In this document: one piece after another, positions 6,865 through 14,611 of the stretch
Layout of the letters: every line of letters starts with the position of its first letter
How positions within the stretch are numbered: position 1 is the first letter of the stretch
Source: JASFYU01 sp045046905
Lineage (GTDB): Bacteria > Bacteroidota > Bacteroidia > Flavobacteriales > Flavobacteriaceae
Reading direction: 5' to 3'
NCBI GenBank assembly: GCA_045046905.1
Contig: JASFYU010000174.1
Location: forward strand, 1-17,310
Length of the DNA: 17,310 nt
The notes under the pieces: generated by a model
Databases searched by the model: none
Told to the model about the DNA's origin: nothing
What the model saw: only the letters and a program-made list of their open reading frames with translations
Made by a program: the position numbers and the translations under genes

Positions 6865-9294
6865 ATGCACAAAAACCCAGAGCTCGAATTAGCTTTTGAC
6901 TTTGTAAAAAAAACAGACCGTACTATCTTTCTAACTGGGAAAGCAGGAACGGGAAAAACAACTTTTTTACATGCTATAAAGGCCGAATCCTTAAAGAGAT
7001 CGGTGGTAGTAGCCCCCACTGGGGTAGCCGCAATCAATGCAAAAGGGGTTACTATACATTCGTTTTTTCAAATGCCTTTTGGCCCAATTTTACCCGAAGA
7101 AGCACAAACACAGCATACAAAGGCCTCTTTTCAACGAAAGTTCAATAGAACAAAAATAGATATCATCAGATCTCTGGATCTATTGATTATAGATGAAATT
7201 AGTATGGTTCGAGCCGATTTGCTCGATGGCATCGACCAAGTCTTACGGCGTTATAAAAATAGAAATCAAGTCTTTGGAGGCGTACAAGTATTAATGATTG
7301 GTGATTTGCAACAACTCTCGCCCGTAGTAAAAGAAAATGAATGGGCATTGTTAAAGCCGTACTACGCTACCCCATATTTTTTTAGTAGTAAAGCGTTTCA
7401 ACAGTGCAATGCCATCAGCATAGAACTAAAACATATATATCGACAAGACAACGAAAAGTTTATTAAAATTCTAAATGAGATTAGGAATAACAAGCTTTCT
7501 CAAAAATCGGCAGACGAACTGAATACGCGGTATTTACCCAATTTTTCACCCGCAAAGGATGAGGGTTATATTACCTTGACAACACATAACAACAGGGCAA
7601 CTGCAATGAACACTACGGAGCTTCAAAAGATTACCTCCAAAAGTTATTTCTACAAGGCCGTAGTTGAAGGAAAATTTCCGGAATATGCTTTTCCTACTCA
7701 TGAAAAATTAGAACTAAAAAAAGGGGCGCAAGTGATGTTCATTAAGAATGATAGTTCTCTTGAAAAAAGATATTTTAACGGTAAAATCGGTAGTATTGTT
7801 TCCCTTGATAAAGATGAAGTTATAGTCCATTGTCCTGATGATGAATTTGATATTGTCACCACCAGCGAAACTTGGGAAAATGTCAGTTATTCAATCAATC
7901 AAGAAACCAAAGCAATTTCAGAGAATGTCACTGGTTCTTTTGTGCAAGTTCCGTTACGTCTTGCATGGGCGATTACCATTCATAAAAGCCAGGGTCTTAC
8001 CTTTGAAAAAGCCATTATTGATGCCCAAGCATCTTTCGCCCACGGGCAAACCTATGTGGCATTAAGCAGATGTAGAACACTTGAAGGAATTGTATTAAAA
8101 AGTGCAATCAATCAAAGCAGTATCATCAACGATACCAGAGTGACATCATTCAACAAAAATGTAGAAGAGAATACACCAAACACCGAAATATTAAATGAGT
8201 CTCAGAAAATATTTCAGCTGAACCTCATCAAAGAATTATTTGATTACTACGCTTTTTTATATCCCGTAAAACGCTTAATAGACCTTTTTTACACCAATAA
8301 AAGTAGTATTAAGGGCAATATCATTGATCCCTTGCTTCATATAAAAGATGAAGGCATCACCAAATTATTGCAGATTGGAAGTGGTTTTAGTGCTCAACTA
8401 AGAGAATTAAGTACAAAAGTACAGGCTCCTGAAAAGGACGCCATGGTACAAGAACGAATTAAAAAAGCGCTGACCTACTTTATAGAATATACCGAAAACC
8501 ATATTAAAAGCCCCTTAAAAGACCTAAACTTCTCCACAGAAAATAAGGCAGTCGACAAAGACATTAAAAAGCAACTACAGCTATTACAAGAGCTTTTATC
8601 TTATAAGTTATATTGTCTTAATGGTTTAAAAGAGGGCTTTTCCACTGCAATATATTTAGCATTACGGGCAAAGGCGATTTTACAAAAAAGTACGACACCT
8701 AGCGTTAAAAAAGAATATTCGACCACTACAGAACACCCCATATTATTTTCTGCCTTACGGGGCTTGCGCGGTGTTTTTGCCGAGGAAAATGATGTGGAAC
8801 ACTACCAGATTTTCACTCAGAAATCATTGTACGAGATGTGCGAAATACTACCCACAACTACAAAACAGCTGCGCGCCATTAACGGAATGGGAAAAGTGAG
8901 GGTACAAAAATACGGTGCTGAAATTCTTGAGGCCATACAACGGTATTGCGATACTAATGCCATTGAACCCAAAGAAGACGTAGCAGAAAAGAAAACACCT
9001 AAAAAAGGAGAGACGCACCTACTATCATTTCAATTATTCAAAGAGGGATTGTCAGTGGCTGAAATCGCGACAAAAAGAGGTTTGGTGAATGGTACCATAG
9101 AGGCACACCTGATAAAATTTGTGGTCACAGGAGAATTAGAAATCACCGACCTAATGCCCGAGGAAAAGTACTTGGAACTAAAAAAGATAATGCTGGAAAC
9201 CAAGTATGAAAACACCAATGACCTCAAACGAAAAATTGATGACAAGTTTACCTATAATGAGATTAGGATGGTCGGGAAAGCGCTAAATTCATAG
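6865..9294 (+). CDS. Pif1-like superfamily 1 helicase with HRDC and HTH domains
   Basis: An 809-residue ATP-dependent DNA helicase related to Pif1/RecD (SF1B, 5' to 3'). Walker A is GKAGTGKT (25-32), the Pif1-type APTGVAAINAKGVTIHSFF follows (50-68), Walker B is LLIIDEIS (106-113), and MIGDLQQLSPV (144-154) is motif III. The C-terminal helicase signature LAWAITIHKSQGLTFEKAIID (367-387) and TYVALSRCRTLEG (396-408) complete the core. Residues about 440-620 match nothing I recognise. An HRDC-type nucleic-acid-binding domain follows (about 624-697, with LYEMCEILPTT and INGMGKVRVQKYG), then a helix-turn-helix of the kind found at the end of RecQ-like proteins (about 714-805, HLLSFQLFKEGLSVAEIA). 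HRDC and this HTH normally occur on RecQ, so here an SF1 motor carries RecQ-style accessories, an arrangement I recall from other Bacteroidota. Likely role: replication-fork or recombination-intermediate processing. Confidence 0.9.
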   Translation: MHKNPELELAFDFVKKTDRTIFLTGKAGTGKTTFLHAIKAESLKRSVVVAPTGVAAINAKGVTIHSFFQMPFGPILPEEAQTQHTKASFQRKFNRTKIDIIRSLDLLIIDEISMVRADLLDGIDQVLRRYKNRNQVFGGVQVLMIGDLQQLSPVVKENEWALLKPYYATPYFFSSKAFQQCNAISIELKHIYRQDNEKFIKILNEIRNNKLSQKSADELNTRYLPNFSPAKDEGYITLTTHNNRATAMNTTELQKITSKSYFYKAVVEGKFPEYAFPTHEKLELKKGAQVMFIKNDSSLEKRYFNGKIGSIVSLDKDEVIVHCPDDEFDIVTTSETWENVSYSINQETKAISENVTGSFVQVPLRLAWAITIHKSQGLTFEKAIIDAQASFAHGQTYVALSRCRTLEGIVLKSAINQSSIINDTRVTSFNKNVEENTPNTEILNESQKIFQLNLIKELFDYYAFLYPVKRLIDLFYTNKSSIKGNIIDPLLHIKDEGITKLLQIGSGFSAQLRELSTKVQAPEKDAMVQERIKKALTYFIEYTENHIKSPLKDLNFSTENKAVDKDIKKQLQLLQELLSYKLYCLNGLKEGFSTAIYLALRAKAILQKSTTPSVKKEYSTTTEHPILFSALRGLRGVFAEENDVEHYQIFTQKSLYEMCEILPTTTKQLRAINGMGKVRVQKYGAEILEAIQRYCDTNAIEPKEDVAEKKTPKKGETHLLSFQLFKEGLSVAEIATKRGLVNGTIEAHLIKFVVTGELEITDLMPEEKYLELKKIMLETKYENTNDLKRKIDDKFTYNEIRMVGKALNS

Positions 9295-9526
9295 AAATTA
9301 GCAAATAGACGCTAGAACGCTTGGCTGTCAGATGTACTAACCATCTCTTCATCTGTGCTGAAATTCAGGAGATAGATTTTGCTTTTCTATAGACCAAAAT
9401 AATTCTATACGACTATCTGATAGCTAATATTCCTTGTAACCAATATCAGAAAATATAATCAATATTCTTATATAGGAGATCAAGTTCTTTAATTAGCCTA
9501 TTTTTATCGTCTTTAAGACAAAACCT
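9295..9526. other. Intergenic region before the DinB gene
   Basis: No gene is visible. A -7-like TATTTTTA lies at 9499-9506, matching TAnnTTTG at seven of eight positions and 20 bp before the DinB start, but no TTG lies 19 bp upstream of it. Short dyads such as CTATCTGATAG (9411-9421) are too weak to call. Confidence 0.4.
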
Positions 9527-9988
9527 ATGGAAAAAATATTTGATATTATAGCAAAGAACAGAGCTATTTTGTTTAAAATTTTAACAGAAACCCCAAGAGA
9601 AGAATTACTAAAAATACCCCAGGGGTTTAATAATAATATCTGGTGGAACATCGCTCATGTGGTAGTTACAGAACAGTTATTAGCGTATAAGATGAGTGGT
9701 CTTCCCATGAATATCGAAGATGCCCTAGTTGATAAATTTAGAAAAGACACCACGCCTGATGGCACGGCAACAGAGGAAGAAATAAAGAAAATAGAAACGC
9801 TTTTGGCCTCCCTTCCCAAGCAGACTAAAACAGATTATGAAAATGGATTTTTCAAAGTGTTTAAGGAGTATACAACAACGCCTAATGTTACTTTACAAAG
9901 TGTAGAAGATGCCTTGGCTTTCAATGTATTTCATGAAGGCTCACATTTAGGGTCTATTTTAGCACTTAAAAGAGCAATTACCAACTAA
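9527..9988 (+). CDS. DinB family protein (metal-dependent four-helix fold)
   Basis: A 153-residue protein of the DinB/YfiT-like putative metalloenzyme superfamily, a four-helix bundle. The metal-binding histidine triad is visible: His44 (NIAHVVVTEQ) and His136 with His140 (FHEGSHLGSI). The W-NIAH...E pattern and the final HEGSHLGSI are typical. Superfamily members include bacillithiol and mycothiol transferases and many uncharacterised proteins, so chemistry on a thiol cofactor is possible but not shown. It is cytoplasmic, with 232 bp before it and a repeat-like element after it, so it is probably transcribed alone. Despite the name, it is unrelated to DNA polymerase IV. Confidence 0.85.
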   Translation: MEKIFDIIAKNRAILFKILTETPREELLKIPQGFNNNIWWNIAHVVVTEQLLAYKMSGLPMNIEDALVDKFRKDTTPDGTATEEEIKKIETLLASLPKQTKTDYENGFFKVFKEYTTTPNVTLQSVEDALAFNVFHEGSHLGSILALKRAITN

Positions 9989-10013
9989 ACCCTGCTTAGG
10001 TCTAGCTGCTTCT

Positions 10014-10040
10014 GTAGGGCTGTGCCTGCCTGTGGCAGCA
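10014..10040. repeat. Second CCTGCC-type palindromic element
   Basis: GTAGGGCTG is followed by TGCCTGCCTGTGGCA, a dyad with 4-bp arms TGCC/GGCA. GTAGGGCTG and CCTGCC are shared with 2138-2164, so both look like decayed copies of one interspersed palindrome. It lies between the DinB and sulfatase genes. Confidence 0.35.
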
Positions 10041-10106
10041 TAATTGGTTTTAAAAATTTATTGAGGTTTTTCGTATAGAACTTGAATAATACGTGCCACT
10101 AATCTC

Positions 10107-10114
10107 TATATTTA
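10107..10114 (+). promoter_or_regulatory. Possible sulfatase promoter -7 element
   Basis: TATATTTA matches the Bacteroidota -7 consensus TAnnTTTG at seven of eight positions, 23 bp before the chosen start. A TTG at 10082-10084 lies 22 bp upstream, slightly longer than the usual spacing of about 19. Tentative. Confidence 0.3.
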
Positions 10115-10137
10115 CGAACAATCCTAAACAGGAGTAT

Positions 10138-11658
10138 ATGAAAAGTATCGCGTTTTTATATTTATGTATTTGTATCTCCCTTATGGGCTGTAAGAACAAG
10201 GAGAAAGCAGTACCTACTGAAGAAAAAGAAAACAGACCACCAAATATCGTCATCATTTATGCTGACGACCTAGGTTTTGGAGATGTAAGTAGTTATGGCT
10301 CTACTGAATTATTGACCCCCAATATAGACCGTATTGCCAAGGAGGGCATTCGATTTACAAATGGGTATGCCACATCTCCTACCTGTACTCCGAGCAGGTA
10401 TGCTCTGCTTTCAGGCAGTTATCCTTTTCGCAAGACTAGGGCAAAGGTTTTACCGGGGAACGCCCCCTTACTTTTTGATCTGGGCAAGCAAACACTGCCT
10501 TCTATGCTTCAGAAGGCTGGCTATAAAACAGGAGTCGTAGGTAAATGGCATTTGGGATTAGGCGATGCCGATATGGATTGGAATGGTACTATTGCTCCGG
10601 GTCCTTTAGAAATAGGATTCGATTATGCCTATATCATGGCATCTACAAATGACAGGGTCCCCTCAGTTTATGTTGAGGACCATGCCTTGGTAGGTTTAGA
10701 CCCCAATGACCCTATCGAAGTGAGCTACAAAGAGAATTTTACCGGGGAACCTACAGGCAGAGAAAACCCAGAGTTGCTAAAGTTGCATCCAAGCCACGGG
10801 CATGATATGAGCATACATAATGGTATTTCACGTATCGGATTTATGCGTGGAGGCAAATCAGCCCTCTTTACCGATGAGGATATGGGCGATGATTTTCTTA
10901 AAAAAGCCATTGAATATGTTACCGATAATAAAGACAAACCCTTTTTTCTTTTGTATGCTCTGCACCAACCCCATGTACCTAGAGTGCCACATCCACGTTT
11001 TGCAGGCACATCTGGTCTAGGGCCAAGAGGTGATGTTATTGTAGAAGCCGATTGGGAAGTGGGCCAATTTTTAGATGCTTTGGACAAACTTGAATTGGCC
11101 GAAAACACCATTTTGATTTTCTCAAGTGACAATGGGCCAGTATTAGATGACGGCTATCGTGACGATGCGGTAACAAAAATAGGAAAGCATACCCCTAGAG
11201 GAGGACTAAGGGGCGGAAAATATAGCTTGTTCGATGCAGGAACCCATGTGCCGTTCATGATACGCTGGAAAGGCACCATCATGCCCGGGGTATCTGATGC
11301 GCTGGTATCACAACTAGATTTTACGGCTTCTTTTGCCGCACTAACAGGCCAAGACAACGAAACCCCTGACAGTAAAGATATTTTAAATGCCTTTCTGGGG
11401 AAATCTCAAAAAGGAAGGGAAGCTATAATTTTGGGGCAAAACGATATTTTTACGTTTCGCAAAGGAGATTGGATTCTTATTCCACCCCATAAGGGGCCTA
11501 AAATGACCAATGAATATGTCAATATCGAGACCGGTAGAAATCAAGATTATCAATTATACAATGTAAAAACAGACCCCGGACAGCAAAATAATCAGGCTAA
11601 AAGCCATCCTGAAAAACTAGAAGAACTAAAATTGGCTTTTGATAAAGAGAAAATTTAA
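10138..11658 (+). CDS. Lipoprotein sulfatase (family S1, formylglycine-type)
   Basis: A 506-residue arylsulfatase-like enzyme that hydrolyses sulphate esters. The first 18 residues form a lipoprotein signal ending in LMGC (Cys18), which is why I start at 10138 rather than the in-frame ATG at 10093. The nucleophile motif is TCTPSRYALLSG (Cys83 in CxPSR), whose cysteine must be converted to formylglycine. Metal ligands are visible: YADDLG (Asp43, Asp44) near the N-terminus and SSDNGP (Asp331, Asn332). GKWHLG (135-140), HQPHVP (277-282) and GGLRGGKYSLFDAGTHVPF (355-373) supply further active-site residues. The substrate cannot be read from sequence; sulphated algal or host glycans are typical for marine flavobacteria. 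No SusC/SusD, glycoside hydrolase or sulfatase-maturing enzyme is adjacent, so it is an orphan within this window. Residues after the lipid cysteine are basic (KNKEK), giving no obvious surface-export signal. Confidence 0.94.
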   Translation: MKSIAFLYLCICISLMGCKNKEKAVPTEEKENRPPNIVIIYADDLGFGDVSSYGSTELLTPNIDRIAKEGIRFTNGYATSPTCTPSRYALLSGSYPFRKTRAKVLPGNAPLLFDLGKQTLPSMLQKAGYKTGVVGKWHLGLGDADMDWNGTIAPGPLEIGFDYAYIMASTNDRVPSVYVEDHALVGLDPNDPIEVSYKENFTGEPTGRENPELLKLHPSHGHDMSIHNGISRIGFMRGGKSALFTDEDMGDDFLKKAIEYVTDNKDKPFFLLYALHQPHVPRVPHPRFAGTSGLGPRGDVIVEADWEVGQFLDALDKLELAENTILIFSSDNGPVLDDGYRDDAVTKIGKHTPRGGLRGGKYSLFDAGTHVPFMIRWKGTIMPGVSDALVSQLDFTASFAALTGQDNETPDSKDILNAFLGKSQKGREAIILGQNDIFTFRKGDWILIPPHKGPKMTNEYVNIETGRNQDYQLYNVKTDPGQQNNQAKSHPEKLEELKLAFDKEKI

Positions 11659-11720
11659 CAACCGCATTTCTCCCGTAAAAGAGAGCGTCTTTATTGCCTG
11701 CATTTACAGCCGAATTGGCC

Positions 11721-14471
11721 TTATATTTCTTTTTCGGTAAAGGGAATATTGGCATTGCAGATTTCTAATATCAATGCACTGAGCTGCGTTTGAAATAATT
11801 CTAAAGTTAGGGGGCTTATTTCGCTATTCTTAATTCTACTGCTCTTCTTATCTTTTGTCGCAAACTTTAAAAGTCCGGAACTTAAATTTTTAAAAGAGAT
11901 GATGCCCGCTTCCATACCTTCATTAAAATGGGTGTCATTGTACATTAATGCATAACATAATAATTGAAAGGCCTTGCTATGGCTGTAGTCTGCCGTTATT
12001 TCTTGCCAATCTACAATTTCCACATCGGTTGCGACCACTTTTCCGGTCTTGTAATCTATAATGCGTATGCTGCCATCAATTTCATCAATACGGTCTAGTT
12101 TTCCCTTTAAGAATACCGGAAAATCTATTCCAGGGATATCAAGCTCTAATTTGAGTTTTTCTTCAAGGCCGATTATTTTAATCTGATGCTTTCGAACCTC
12201 TTCTATTTCGAGACCTATAAAATTCTCAATGTACTTTAGGATAACATTAAAAGCAATCAGGTTTTTGCCTTTTGTAAAAGTACCATCCGAGTAACTTTTT
12301 GAAAAATGATGACTGACCCTATGCTTTATTTTTGTTTTCATTTCTATAAGAGACTCTTCGGTTAGGTATTTTCTCAAAACCGGCCTATAAAGGTCTTCTA
12401 AGGTGTCGTGTAGGATCGTGCCAAATGTATTTGAGGCAATGGAGTCCTCTACTGCCAGTATATCATCGATACGGAGTAAGTTTTGTTTATAAAAATCAAT
12501 CGGATTTCGAATGTAATTACTTAATGAGGAGGGCGAAAATCCTTTATTTGCATGATTTTTTATAATTTGAATCAAATCTACATCTTTGGCTATGATTTCG
12601 ATAATCTTGGTGGTAGGCCTTATCTCAGGTGCTGCAATAATTTCTGTTATATGATTAGATATGTTCTCATCAGTCAGCATCTGTGTGATCAGACGACTTT
12701 TTTCACCTCCTTCTAAAACATCGGGTTCAGTGTTATAGAGGATATAAATATTCTTGGCTCTTTGCAACAGCCTGTAAAAATGGTAGGTGTATACGGCATC
12801 TTTATCCTTGTAGGTGGGCAAACCGAAGCCGGTTTTTAAATCGAAAGGGATAAAAGAATTATTCGATTTTCCAGAAGGAAGAATTCCCTCGTTGACCGAG
12901 CTTATAATAATGGTTTCAAAATCAAGATTTCTACTTTCTAGCATCCCCATGATTTGGAGTCCATCTAAGGGGTCTCCTTGAAAATTTAGGGTTTCCGAAG
13001 ATAAAAGTTCTTTGTAAAGACTTGATAGCGACTTTATATCTGTGATAAAATCGTACTCATTAATTAAATCTAAAATCTGATTGAACAAGCCATTAAAGCG
13101 GTATAAATATTCTAAGGTCAAGGAATTTTCAGAAGGCTCAGTTTTTAATCTTAGTTCTGAGATAATGGTCAAACATCTTTCGACAAAGGCTAAAGGAGTA
13201 CCTTGATTCTTAAAAAAGAGCAGTGCGATATTGCGCGTATTACCCCTTGTAAGCGATTGTAATTTTTCAGGCCCTATATGGGTTAAATTTTTCTTTTTTA
13301 TCTGCTGACTCAAATACAATGCAGTATTGATTTGCTCGTCTCTTAATAGCGTATTAACAAAGGGATGCGCTAAAAAAACAAGTAGTTTTTGATAGTGCCA
13401 GCCTTCGGTATCAATAGTAGTATATAATTCTAAAAACTGGTTGAATACACTGGCTAAGGGCGTATTTCGCAAGGGGTAGCCCATGGTTATGTTAACCGCC
13501 TCGATTTCTTTAGGAATCGAGTTGATAATTGGGTTGAGTAATGCTTCATCACTAAGTACTACCGCGGTATTTTCAAGTGATTTCGGAGAATCGGTATGTA
13601 GTTTCTTCAGGAGGTTACCTATATATTTAGCCTGCGATATATTTTTTGGAACTCCGATAATATTAATATTCTTATCGCTAGTACTATAGTTTGAACTTAT
13701 ACCTTTAAGATCAGTAGTTTTAAAATGACTCCAGCTGTTTTTGTATTTACGTATAAAGTAGGCTGCATCGTGAATAGGATCATTTAGGAAATAGGTATCT
13801 ATATCCCAGTAAATATCTGCTTTCGAAGTAGATAACATGCTTTGAATAATGTGATTTTCAGCGGTGTTGAGGGCGTTGAAACCCATAAAAACATGGGTTT
13901 TAAGGTTATTCGATTGATATCTGCCCAAAGCATCACATGCCTGCCTATATACAAGTCCTTGGTGACCCAAACCTTGCGTTAATAGCCTTTTATTGAAATT
14001 ATGGTAAAGAACTTCGAGGTGTTTCCAAAAGCGAAGGTAATCTTCCATCATTTGGGTTCTTTCATTCTCTGGTGACCAGTGATTGATTTCTAATATGGCT
14101 GATAAGTTTGAAAAAATTGCTGAAGGGTCAATTAGATGCCTATCAATTTCATTGAAATCTTGTAGAAGGGTCTGCCCCCATGTGCAAAAGGAAAAGAAAC
14201 TATCTTTTTCGCCGCGAATGTGGTCAAGGTAAGTGCGGTAAAGTTCAAAAAGTTGTTGTGTATTGCTTGCATAGGAAATGCCCGATATCTTTTCTACGAA
14301 TTCTTCGATACTGTATATCTCGGGTGAGAATATAGTTTTGGCCGTGGTCTTGGCAATAGTATTTTTTAGAAATGTACCCGCACGTTTACTAGGGAGCACA
14401 AAAATAATATCAGCAATAGTATCATGTTTCTCTATGATATCTTTTACAATCTTTTCTATGAAACTTTGCAT
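11721..14471 (-). CDS. AddB-like PD-(D/E)XK nuclease
   Basis: A 916-residue protein resembling AddB, the second subunit of AddAB-type helicase-nucleases that resect double-strand breaks. The N-terminal part is an SF1-helicase-like fold whose Walker A position reads LPSKRAGTFL (26-35), without GxGKT, so ATP hydrolysis is unlikely. A later helicase-like motif is DGLQIMGMLESRNLDFE with SVNEG-LPS (503-533). The C-terminal RecB-type nuclease is intact: GTILHDTLE (His688), GKLDRID (Asp793), IIDYKTGK (Asp806, Lys808) and QLLCYALMY (837-845, with Gln837). The cysteines that hold an iron-sulphur cluster in Bacillus AddB are missing; YIRNPIDFY has Asn where Cys is usual. No AddA/RecB partner lies in the window. 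It is convergent with the sulfatase gene and separated from ompA by a terminator, so it should have its own promoter in the roughly 85 bp upstream, where I see none that is clean. Confidence 0.85.
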   Translation of the reverse strand: MQSFIEKIVKDIIEKHDTIADIIFVLPSKRAGTFLKNTIAKTTAKTIFSPEIYSIEEFVEKISGISYASNTQQLFELYRTYLDHIRGEKDSFFSFCTWGQTLLQDFNEIDRHLIDPSAIFSNLSAILEINHWSPENERTQMMEDYLRFWKHLEVLYHNFNKRLLTQGLGHQGLVYRQACDALGRYQSNNLKTHVFMGFNALNTAENHIIQSMLSTSKADIYWDIDTYFLNDPIHDAAYFIRKYKNSWSHFKTTDLKGISSNYSTSDKNINIIGVPKNISQAKYIGNLLKKLHTDSPKSLENTAVVLSDEALLNPIINSIPKEIEAVNITMGYPLRNTPLASVFNQFLELYTTIDTEGWHYQKLLVFLAHPFVNTLLRDEQINTALYLSQQIKKKNLTHIGPEKLQSLTRGNTRNIALLFFKNQGTPLAFVERCLTIISELRLKTEPSENSLTLEYLYRFNGLFNQILDLINEYDFITDIKSLSSLYKELLSSETLNFQGDPLDGLQIMGMLESRNLDFETIIISSVNEGILPSGKSNNSFIPFDLKTGFGLPTYKDKDAVYTYHFYRLLQRAKNIYILYNTEPDVLEGGEKSRLITQMLTDENISNHITEIIAAPEIRPTTKIIEIIAKDVDLIQIIKNHANKGFSPSSLSNYIRNPIDFYKQNLLRIDDILAVEDSIASNTFGTILHDTLEDLYRPVLRKYLTEESLIEMKTKIKHRVSHHFSKSYSDGTFTKGKNLIAFNVILKYIENFIGLEIEEVRKHQIKIIGLEEKLKLELDIPGIDFPVFLKGKLDRIDEIDGSIRIIDYKTGKVVATDVEIVDWQEITADYSHSKAFQLLCYALMYNDTHFNEGMEAGIISFKNLSSGLLKFATKDKKSSRIKNSEISPLTLELFQTQLSALILEICNANIPFTEKEI

Positions 14472-14554
14472 GCTTAAATGTACATAATCTTCAGGGCAAG
14501 CTTATCAGTAATTCGAAAAAGGAAATGTAGTTGAGTTAGATTTCAATCAAATAA

Positions 14555-14582
14555 AAAAAGCTCCGCATTTGCGGAGCTTTTT
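14555..14582 (-). terminator. Rho-independent terminator of the OmpA gene
   Basis: AAAAAGCTCCGC and GCGGAGCTTTTT pair perfectly over 12 bp around the loop ATTT, with a GC-rich core. On the minus strand the stem is followed by further T, giving seven T in a row. It lies 30 bp after the OmpA stop codon and before the AddB-like gene, so it should end ompA transcription and separate the two. It is nearly symmetrical and might also work rightward. Confidence 0.92.
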
Positions 14583-14611
14583 CTTACTTGTACTAAGAGC
14601 TTTTATCTTCC

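Noticed and set aside
9527..9988. DinB as a DNA-damage polymerase
   Set aside because: The name is shared by two unrelated families; the histidine triad and 153-residue length show the four-helix metal-binding family.
10093..10137. Upstream start for the sulfatase
   Set aside because: It would put 15 polar residues before the lipoprotein signal peptide, which must be at the N-terminus.
3161..14471. RecJ, Pif1-like helicase and AddB-like nuclease as one defence or repair island
   Set aside because: They lie on different strands in separate transcription units with unrelated genes between; each is a common housekeeping gene, so proximity looks coincidental.
14475..14482. TACATTTA on the minus strand as a promoter -7 element for the AddB-like gene
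   Set aside because: It lies only 4 bp before the start codon, so transcription would begin inside the gene, and no -33 element was identified.
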